From Powellomyces hirtus (Eukaryota > Chytridiomycota > Chytridiomycetes > Spizellomycetales > Powellomycetaceae): a DNA stretch of 64,000 nt. Both the position numbers and the translations under genes were made by a program. Of this stretch, positions 55,842 through 64,000 are shown one piece after another (the stretch's first letter is position 1; every line of letters begins with the position of its first letter). Under the pieces are notes generated by a model that was not told the origin of the DNA, did not search any database, and saw only the letters and a program-made list of their open reading frames with translations. The stretch spans positions 1,426,001-1,490,000 of the forward strand of contig JAHLKG010000004.1 in the NCBI GenBank assembly GCA_025526995.1, given 5' to 3'.

Positions 55842-58800
55842 ATGCCAACTGCACCCCATCGCAACGATATCCATATCCACAATCCCCATTTTCACCCCCA
55901 GACTCGTAGGAACCAGCGGTCACGCCCGACTGTACATGATGTCCTGCTGGGCTGGCAGAATAATGGTGCGAGTCCCGAAAGTGACATGACGCCCGTCATT
56001 TCGGAAGGTGAGACATCTTCTTTTTTCTGGCATGTGTTGCGGGTCACATCAGATGCAAAAAAACTCTCGTATTGCGTCCTCTATTCTCACACAATGGACG
56101 ATATGGTCTCTTTTTTTTTGACAGACCAGGACGCTGACCACCACGGTTTTTCACTGTTCAATGGTACTGCTGTCGACAAGCTGCCTGGATACGACAGCCA
56201 GCTCGCCAACGCCCACCAACACTCCCCCACCAAAGCAATGGCTACCACTAAACATCATTACGAGGACAGCGACGTTATCCCCCCGTCGCGCTCGTTCCTC
56301 GGCATCCCCGAACTGGACATGACATCCCCGTATCTGACATTTAGCATGAAGAGCGGAGCGACCGCTGCGCAGATCCTCCATCAGCAAGAACAAGATCCCC
56401 AGGATCGCGATGCAAAAGGCTTTGATGACGCCATGGGTTTGTCACCTACAGTGTCTTGTGCGTGTCTCAACCACAGTGATAGAATCCTTTTGGACGCGAT
56501 GTATGCGGTTCCGGTCGACACGGTTGCTGCTGAACTGTTTGGCGATGCGGAAGGAGAAATGAACGGCGTTTACAAGGCAAGAGGAGCGCATGGTGAGCTG
56601 GGTGATGAGATAGTGGTGGTCATGTCGGAGTCGTCTCTTGATTGACTGACAAGGCTATTGTTGACAGATTTCAAAAGCGATCCGTGGCTGCGAGACGAAA
56701 CGGGTCGCTGGGTATCACGATGCATCAAGTACAGTCTTGCGACTCCCAGCACTAATTCTGGAAGACCTCCCGTCCTTTCCCAAGTCGAAGAAACTCAGAT
56801 AGTTTTGCAACATGAGTCCATGTATGCGCAGGGACAAATTTCAGAAGCAGAGTAAGCTCTCCCAGCTAACCGTCCTATTCGAACTTTTTAGGGTGCTTGT
56901 TGTCGAGACTACTACGACAACAGTGCAAAGAAGGCCCGCAACACCCCAGGTGCCTCCACTCACCACGACCACCATACAGCGCTGTTGCATCACGCCAGTT
57001 GTCGTTGGGGGTCGCAGAGGAGCGCGTGTCAAGGTTCAGGCGCGAGTCGAAGCTGCATTGAAAAAAACACGATTGGGATCTCTGGCCGATGGTATGAAGC
57101 CCAACCTCGGTTGCTGCCGTCGTAGTTTGAAATAAGACTTGAAGATCTCATACTGTATATCATAACAGAAACAGTGGTCAAGCCTGCACTGGAGGGCTTG
57201 ATCACCGCCACCCGCTGCCTTGACGAACATATCATTCGGCTGGTCGCGCGGCACCGAGGAGATCACATTCAGCTCGACCGAAGGAGCTCGCGCTCATCAG
57301 CCGCTTCGTCCGGTTCCGCATCCTCGTCCGCGGGACCGCCCACCACTCCAAAGAACACCACCGATACGGGATCCTTGGACATCTTGCCGCCATATTTGAC
57401 CCGTCCCTCCCAGGTATCGATTGAGCCGCCGACGGTTACATCGACTGCACCCGTCTCGTCATCGTCGTCGTCTGCAACAGTATCGGTTGCGTCGTCTTGT
57501 GCGTCATCGGGTTTGAACGTGCCGGTGCCCATCTGCGTGCCACCTGCTTCGAACTTGCTCCACCCCGCTGCGGCATTGAGAACCGACCAACCGGAGCGAT
57601 TTGGTGTCCCAAGCGGTATGGACACTACACCTGCCCATCACCAAAGCGGCATGACTCCACAGGGTAGCACTGAAACCATCGTTGTGCCTGAGGAGCCGGA
57701 ATCTCCCATTGTCCCCCAAGGAATCGCCGTTCCTAGCATGCCCGTACCTGAGAAGCATGTGCACGCCCATGTACCCGTTTCCGAGAAAGTAAAAAAGCTA
57801 AAACCTGCGATCGTGCAGCGACTCAGAAAGTCGAAACCTCCGGTGGTGCACCGACTCCTTCATCATCAAAACAAGAGTTGTCCGACTTTGTCCACCTCAG
57901 TTACCCACGTTGCTCTTGCTCCTCCGCAACTCCAGCTACCCGCCAGACCCATCTCGCCTCTGCAGCCACTGGACCGCAAGCCGGGCGGGCCTCGGCCCTT
58001 TGGTGGTTGGAACGGTGCGGTACCTCCCGGCGAAGTCCCCATGGTGCCGCCTCCGCAGCATCCCCCTCAACATAAGCACCGTTTCACCCGGCCCGATGCC
58101 AATGGCCATGTCGCTGCAGCCCCAAATGCAGCTCCCTTGGCCCAGGAACCGAAAGCGGTCGTATGGGACGGCAAAGCGTGGACGGAAGCGCACCCGGTTG
58201 TAGCGCTGAAACTTGCGTCGCACGCTAGCATCGCTAGTGCTGGCCCGGCCGCTGCGGCTTTAGGTGTGGCTAACTGTGATGATAGCGGCAGCACGACCCC
58301 GTCGCTTAAACGGGAAGGTGGGGCTGTAGCGGTCTGGAACGGCGCCGAGTACGTCATGACGGACGATCGCGACGTCCGCGCTCCCTTAAGCCGGTACCAA
58401 TCTCAGGAAGATGTTCTTCTCACCAACCGTCAGCCGCAACAGCAACCACCGCCACAGCCGCAACAACCACACCAACGACCCCGTCCTCACAGCAGCTACA
58501 ACCCCGTACGCCGCGTCGGCGAATTCCAGCCTCTGAGCACGGACGACGAAATGACTAGCACCACCACCACCAGCGGTGCCGCGTCCGACCTGGGTGACGA
58601 AGAAGACGGCGACGAAGACGACCTGGATTTCTACGATGACAACGATGACGATCTCCTCCAGCCGCATCCGCGACACTACCCGCCTAATCCCGTCGCGACT
58701 GCTGTGGCCAGTGGCGCCGCCCCGAAAATGGTCACGGACCTCAACCCCAAAACACCCGCCGAAGCGGCCGAGTGGCGCCAGGCGGCCATGCGACGGTTAA

Positions 58801-59825
58801 AACTGCATTTGGAGGCGAAACAGAGAGTGGAGGATGTGATGACTCAGGCGAAGGCGCAGAACCACCAGCAGAAAGATGCCCATCATCATCAACATCAGCA
58901 TCAGCACCACCATCGCCAATCTGCGCCCGCGTCCGCGTTGGCTGTGGGTCCTATTACTTCCTCGGCGACCAACAATACGGTCAAGACGGCATCCACGGCA
59001 GCCGGCAGCGGCTCCAGCAGAGTAGGTGGAGCTGGTAACGGTGGTAGTGCTGCTGCGGCAGTGGCGGCGGCGGTTGCGGCGGAGCTGGGCACCACGGCTA
59101 GCGCTGCCGTCAACCACAGCAATCACGACACCCGCAACAGTAGTCGGAGTCGTAGCCGCAGCAGCACGGGGATCAGCTCGGACCGTCCTCACCATCACGA
59201 CCAGCATGACCGTGCTGCGTCCGAAGAACGACAGCTGCAACAAGAATTTGAAAAAGAAGAGATGATGCACAACAACCACCATTATGAAAGCACCAGCGGA
59301 GCTGCCCGCACCGTCGCGGCGTGGGACACGTTCCGCGACAAACAGTACCGCCGCCGCCGGGCCCAGCTCCGACAGGAACACCGCCTCGAACGGATAGAAC
59401 GGCAGCAGTTGGAGAAACTCCAACAAATTCAACAGCAGCAGCAACAACAACAACAGCAGCAATCCCTTCATGCCGAACAACAAAACCCACCAACCCTCCC
59501 CAAACATCACCAACACCAAGACTTACTTGCCCAGTCCCACCGCCATCAGCCTTCCTCACAACAACAACATAACCTCCCAATCGCACCCTCCCCCGCCCAT
59601 CCACCGCTCACTCCCTACCAACGCCGCCAACAAGAACACCTCCCCGAACCCCCGTTCCCCCTCAAACAGTCCTTCACTCTCTTCTTCACCCTCCTCACCC
59701 TCCACACCCTTGGCCTCACGGCTCCCTTCCTGAACCTGTTTGCCCACCTGGTTGTAAAGGCAGGAACACCGATCCTTGCTGGAGCGGCGCTGGTTGTGGG
59801 GGCGGCGGCGTGGGTTTATTTGTAA
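55842..59825 (+). CDS. VASt-domain (Aster/LAM-like) membrane protein lacking a GRAM domain
   Basis: Five exons: 55842-56007, 56125-56592, 56668-56851, 56892-57091 and 57169-59825; 1224 residues. Residues about 165-370 fit the VASt sterol-binding fold: LLDAMYAVPVDTVAAELFGD, DPWLRDETGRWVSRCIKYSL, VVETTTTTVQ, ARVKVQARVEAALKKTR and ETVVKPALEGLI. A long low-complexity linker (about 800 residues) follows, with acidic, His-, Ala- and Gln-rich runs (DLGDEEDGDEDDLDFYDDND; Gln run near 59405-59470). The C-terminal 50 residues form a hydrophobic hairpin (about residues 1176-1223) for ER anchoring. LAM/Aster proteins move sterol between ER and plasma membrane, but normally begin with a GRAM/PH domain; none is visible in the first 160 residues. 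Intron 3 is only 40 nt. Confidence 0.72.
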
Positions 59826-60164
59826 GAGTGGGCGAGTGGAGGTCGATGAGTTGTGTGGCGTGTATCGTGTGGAACTTGTACATGCGTTTTTTTTTTGTGT
59901 TTTGTTTTTGTAGACCTTTATGCTTGCATTCTTGTATACATTCTGTTCCACCCCTTTCCTTTTTCGTTCATATTCCCTCAAGAATATATGGGTTTATATT
60001 TGGGTGCATTCATCTCAGATCGTTAGTGGTTTACGAATATCGACTCGTGAGATCGACGATGTGAAATTTATATTGAGAACCAAAAACAAAAAAAATAAAG
60101 AAAACAAAGAAGAAAGGACGGGAGGGAGAAGAAGAGCCAAAATTTCCACGCCCGGTCAGGTGAG
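59826..60164. other. Convergent intergenic region
   Basis: 339 bp between the VASt gene stop and the coiled-coil gene stop. A/T-rich 3' UTR sequence, with an A-rich run at about 60083-60115. No gene seen. Confidence 0.5.
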
Positions 60165-61710
60165 TCACACATTCCGCCACACCTCCACATCCCCTTCCTC
60201 GGCATCATAAAACACATCCGCCTCCTCCTCCTCCTCCTCTTCCTCTTCATGGACACCCCACGCCGCGCCCACGTCCTCCAACAGGCGCATTGCCAGACTC
60301 TCTCCCTCGGCACTCTTATTCGCATACTGTCGTCGAGCGTCAGCGAGGTACGTGCAGGCATCTTTGAGGACAGCTTCTTCCACCGCTGCTTCGCGGATCC
60401 ATGCCGTGTAAGCCAGGAGTGGTCCGGCGCGGAGATCGCGGAGGGCGTCTTTGAGGTCGTTGTTGGTGGTGGCGAGTTGGGCGTTGAGGGTGCGGAGGTG
60501 GGACGTGTGGGATGCTGGAGTTGATGTTGGAGAGGTGGTTGTGGTGACGGGTGGCGGTCGGGTTGGAAGTGTTGGTGGGGTTGTTGGGGATGTGTCATGG
60601 GGAGACGCTGACGCGGGTTGAGGGGGATGGAGCGCAGCTCGGATAGAAGTGACCATGGACGTGAACGCGGCGCGTTGGAGGGTCCGTGCGGACGCGTCTT
60701 CCGATGCCGAGGCGAGGGATGGCGGGTGGGTGGCGTGGTGATGCGGGACGATGTGGCTGGTTGTGAAGCGCGAGTCGTCGTCGGGGAGGAAGAGGGACGT
60801 GGTTGAACCTGTGGAACGCGGGAGGGACCAGCGGCGGGTATGGCCTGATGGATCCACCGAGGAAGGGCCGTGGGAAATGTCAGGACAACTAGTCGTGATC
60901 GGATTCGTTGTGTCATTTGTTGTCGTAGTTGCGCGGGGCGGGGGTGTCATTGTCCATCTCCTGCTGTGCTTGTTGGCAATATCACTCCCACTGTTCCTCC
61001 TACTCCCACTCCTCCTTTCCTCCTCCTCCATGTGTTCCGCTCCCCTCCTCTGCCGTCCATTGGCAAGACTCACAACCTCCTCCAAAAAGCGCTTCTCAAA
61101 GCGGAGCATACCGATGGCACGGACGCGGTCCTCGTATTCGGCGTCTGCGGCATCGAGGGCGTCGCAGGCTTGGGTGAGTTGGGTACGGAGAGCGATGGAT
61201 TGCGAGACGAGGCGGTCGTACCGGAGAACGGCTTGGGTGAGGTGTCGATGTGGGAAGGAGAGGGCGGGGAGAGTTGGGAGGAGGGATTTGCCGGTGGTGG
61301 GCTCCGTGGTGGATGTTGGGGGTTGGAAGGCGGAGGAGTGCCATCTGTGAATGCAAGGGCGACATATGTCAGAAACACGAAAAGGAAAGACGGGTAGGGG
61401 TCAAGGGATGTGATGCTTACCTTTCATCATCAGACCCACTCTCTTCTTCTTCTCGGTAATCAATGCCGCCGCCGCCCGCGGCCGCGGCAGCAGCAGCAGT
61501 GTTGGTGTTCCAATCGTCCATGGCTGCCGAGGAAGTGGTAGAAGACGAAGCAGAGGAGGACGAGGAGCTGCGGTGGGCGCGTTTGCCTCCTCCTGATGTG
61601 GATATCGATGTTGATGCGAGCTTCCTCTGATATTGTTGTTGTTTCTCAAGTGACATTAAATCGTAAACGTCGCTACCGTACACGTATCCGGCGTCAGAGT
61701 CGGTCAGCAT
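60165..61710 (-). CDS. Low-complexity coiled-coil protein, unrecognised
   Basis: Two exons, 61710-61421 and 61344-60165; 489 residues. The N-terminal 95 residues carry Ser and Ala runs and an acidic patch (REEEESGSDDER). A helix with coiled-coil spacing follows (LTQAVLRYDRLVSQSIALRT, then RFEKRFLEEVVSLANG). The centre is Pro/Thr/Ser-rich and contains two related SRRWTM / TRRWSLP motifs that look like basophilic kinase sites. A second coiled coil (SHLRTLNAQLATTNNDLKDA ... EEAVLKDACTYLADARRQYA) precedes an acidic Glu tract and the C-terminal EADVFYDAEEGDVEVWRNV. No catalytic motif or membrane segment. Possibly a scaffold or adaptor; I do not assign a function. Confidence 0.7.
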
Positions 61711-62914
61711 GATACAAGGGGGCAATAGGTGATCGGTAAGCGTGCAGGAGATGGGTGTACGAACGTACAAGGAGCGAGGAGTTGAGCAGAGTTGATGTCT
61801 GTTGACGAAATCAAAGATTGGATGCACCAGCTATGAGGTATAACAGTTTGCGATTGCGATTTTCTGCTTTGTCGTGCGTGGGGGCTTTTTCTCAACTCTC
61901 CACTCTTCGCATTCTGACTCTGTTTTCACTCGCTCTCTCTTTACTCTTACTCCGCCGTGTACCCGTGCCTCCCCACCACCGCCCGCCTCCCGGAAACGGC
62001 AACAAGAGCCAAGGGTGGGGATTGGGTGTGACGTGAGTGATTGCGAGTGAGATCTATAAATAGATTATAGAAAGACAGTGGTGGGGCTTCCGTTTGCAAG
62101 GCTTTGTGCTTGTAAATGTGGGTGGTTGTGGATGCTGGAGGAGAGTGGCGTTTTGCTATTAATAGCAAGTCGGGTTGACGCACACTTGGCGTTGAGCGAT
62201 AACTTGTGGGTTGTATGAGGGTTGCTGAAGACCAGCCAGTGGCAAAAGAGACAGAGCCGATATAGACAGAAACGAATTGCGGTTGACGAGTGTGTAGGTT
62301 GTTTTTGTTTTTGTTGTTGAGGACAGCAATGGCGGGAGTAAGTCGGTTTGGCGGGAAGAGTTCGCATAGCGGGGCGAAGGGCGGGCATGTGGGGGAGAGG
62401 TGTGACATGCGCAGCGATACCGAAGGAAGTGAGATACAGTAAGCCCTTCACTATTGTTGAGACTGGATTAAGGATGGTCCGCAAGTTCATATATCGACGA
62501 GGATTACTCTTGAAGGTGAAGACAACTTTGCACTTGAGGCTGCCGATAGTGCTGAAATGGTGGTCTCGCCCGCACCGCAGAGAAGGTTAGAAGAACTGCA
62601 GGAGTCATAGACTAGAAGTCGTGAAGTGGCATGTGTATAGTTTTCATGGTGACAAAACTTGCAATAGACCCGCACTTGTGATGTATGTGTGTCCTGCTGG
62701 CTGTGCATCATTGATAAGGCTACTTGACGAACGGAGCAGACAACAGTGCTGCAGAAACAAATCGAATGTCTCTGATACAGCAAACTGCTACAGCACAATA
62801 CAAAAAACAAATGCAACAGAAAAGAGGCCACTGCCTCTTTGGAGGCGTGAGTTATGTACGAGTGCGTGTCCGTCCATCCATTCATCCGTCCGAGCATGTG
62901 CGTCCCTTTCTGCT
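61711..62914. other. 1.2-kb region between coiled-coil gene and SND1
   Basis: Promoter side of the coiled-coil gene and 3' side of SND1. It contains CTATAAATAG at 62054-62063, a perfect palindromic match to the MADS-box (MEF2/Rlm1) consensus CTA(A/T)4TAG. Open frames here show no recognisable domain. Confidence 0.45.
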
Positions 62915-64000
62915 CTACTCGTCATCTTCGGTAAAGTCTCCATATCTCCACATATTCGCCCTACTTTTTTTGGCATCCTCCTGGGCATCCACCAATCGTT
63001 CCAGCACCGTCTTGCTCGCCTTTGGTTTCTGCTGGGCCGCCCACAAAGCCGCCTTATCCACCTTCTGTTCCGCCGCCAATTTCTTTATGAAAAACTTCTC
63101 CACCGTTCCAAACCCATCCCTCACGAGACGCTCATTGATACTTCCCTCCTCCGCACTGCTCTTCTCATCATACAGGACGACATTGAGTGCCTGGGGTGTT
63201 ACGGTTCCGGGGACCTTCCCCAGGACTTTGGCATGGAGGGTCCGCCCCTCGGTGGCGTCACGGATGTATTCGTAGCATTCTTCGCCATAGTCCTGGTCGA
63301 GTTCCGGGCATTTAAGGTAGGCGAGTTTGGCTTCGACGGCTTGCGGGGTGAGGGCGGTGGTGCTGAAGGATGAGTCGAGAGGGCGGATTCGGGACGCCGA
63401 AATCGTTTCTGAGTTGCCGTAGTCGATGTAGATGACTTGGTAGGTCTTGTCCGGGTTGACTTTCTTGACGCGCGCGCGGTACCATTGGTCGTCGGCGGTA
63501 AATTGACCAGCGCAGTATTCGCCGCTGCGTGGGGCGAAAGAGCCGGAGGAGGCGGTTTGGTGATGGAGGGAGAACTTGGCCATGAGCGCTTCCAGGCGTT
63601 CAAGATCTGCCAGGTAGTCGAGAGTGAGTTACCACAGCGAGGACAATCCTTTCCTCTAGAAACACAGTATGTAAGACTTACCCGATCCCAGAACCTGCAC
63701 AAACATTCTACCGCCGCCCTCAATCTGACTAACGACCACATCCTTAGTGGCTAAAGGTTTGGACTCATCCACCTTCTGCTCCTCTGCCGGCATTTCAGAT
63801 TCCGGACTCCAGTTCTGCCACATGCCCTTCTTCCCATCCTTAGCCTTCTTCTCAGCCTCGTACATGGCGTGCGCGTTCGGGCTCTGGCTCGCAGAGTAGT
63901 CGTGCACTGAGGCCAGACCTTCCTCGAGGAGCATGATGGCCACGTTCTTGCGGTGGTCGTTGAGCGTCAGATAGAGGGTTCCAATGAATCCTCCCACTTT
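62915..64000 (-). CDS. SND1: Tudor-SN (SND1), C-terminal part
   Basis: The last two exons are in the window: from beyond 64000 to 63682, and 63606-62915; the 5' part is off the right edge. The visible part begins at the end of the last staphylococcal-nuclease repeat (KVGGFIGTLYLTLND, VAIMLLEEGLASVHDYSA, AKDGKKGMWQNW). A Tudor domain follows (GSFAPRSGEYCAGQFTADDQ, WYRARVKKV, VIYIDYGNSETI with its aromatic cage), then the C-terminal SN half ending in SRANMWRYGDFTEDDE. The domain order and the final WRYGDF match SND1. The protein binds RNA and methylarginine ligands and acts in transcription, splicing, stress granules and RNA decay. The splice join gives GSDLERLEALM, as in homologues. Confidence 0.93.

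Noticed and set aside
12025..56124. Possible genome-wide bias toward introns that are multiples of three and stop-free
   Set aside because: Of about 70 introns placed, about 23 are multiples of three, which is the one-third expected by chance. Eight of those lack a stop, also near expectation for 20-39 codons. Only individual cases merit checking.

Overview
This is nuclear DNA of a flagellated (zoosporic) fungus, most likely a chytrid-type lineage. The fungal signs are dense short GT-AG introns (I place about 70, mostly 58-130 nt), a PCL-type cyclin, a secreted chitin deacetylase with a hevein-like chitin-binding domain, a GH125 mannosidase and a Dsk2-type ubiquilin. The zoosporic sign is a complete 10.8-kb gene for CFAP54, a protein of motile cilia that non-flagellated fungi would not need. 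I see no plasmid, phage, CRISPR, rRNA or tRNA features and no recognisable transposon.

Layout. 1-2317 (-): LEA-like amphipathic repeat protein, running off the left edge. 3787-5758 (+): PCL-type cyclin, sharing with the LEA gene a 1.5-kb upstream region with three TGATGTCA sites. 6616-12346 (+): ABCC transporter. 12970-14568 (-): aquaporin. 14794-16111 (+): PQ-loop protein. 16245-17222 (-): inositol polyphosphate kinase. 17627-19812 (+): cyclin K/T-type. 20413-22614 (-): pyruvate kinase of bacterial-like sequence type. 22905-25156 (-): SET-domain protein. 25531-26784 (-): secreted Ser/Thr-rich protein. 27714-29290 (-): serine hydroxymethyltransferase. 29811-32944 (-): PAT1. 33436-44204 (+): CFAP54. 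44420-46459 (+): GH125. 47146-47601 (+): small two-helix membrane protein. 48098-49330 (-): chitin deacetylase. 49331-51689: 2.4 kb without a recognisable gene. 51690-52825 (+): ubiquilin. 53433-54070 (-): single-BRCT REV1-like protein. 54327-55344 (+): double-psi beta-barrel membrane protein. 55842-59825 (+): VASt protein. 60165-61710 (-): coiled-coil protein. 62915-64000 (-): 3' end of Tudor-SN (SND1).

The genes are independent eukaryotic transcription units, often divergent or convergent and closely packed (for example 225 bp between aquaporin and PQ-loop starts, 133 bp between PQ-loop and kinase stops). There is no operon logic. Loose themes are cell wall and surface (chitin deacetylase, GH125, beta-barrel protein, mucin-like protein), membrane transport and lipid transfer (ABCC, aquaporin, PQ-loop, VASt), RNA and transcription (PAT1, SND1, cyclin K/T, SET) and the flagellum (CFAP54). 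Exon joins were deduced by hand from splice signals, reading phase and family motifs. For every complete model the exon lengths sum to a whole number of codons, but no transcript data were available.
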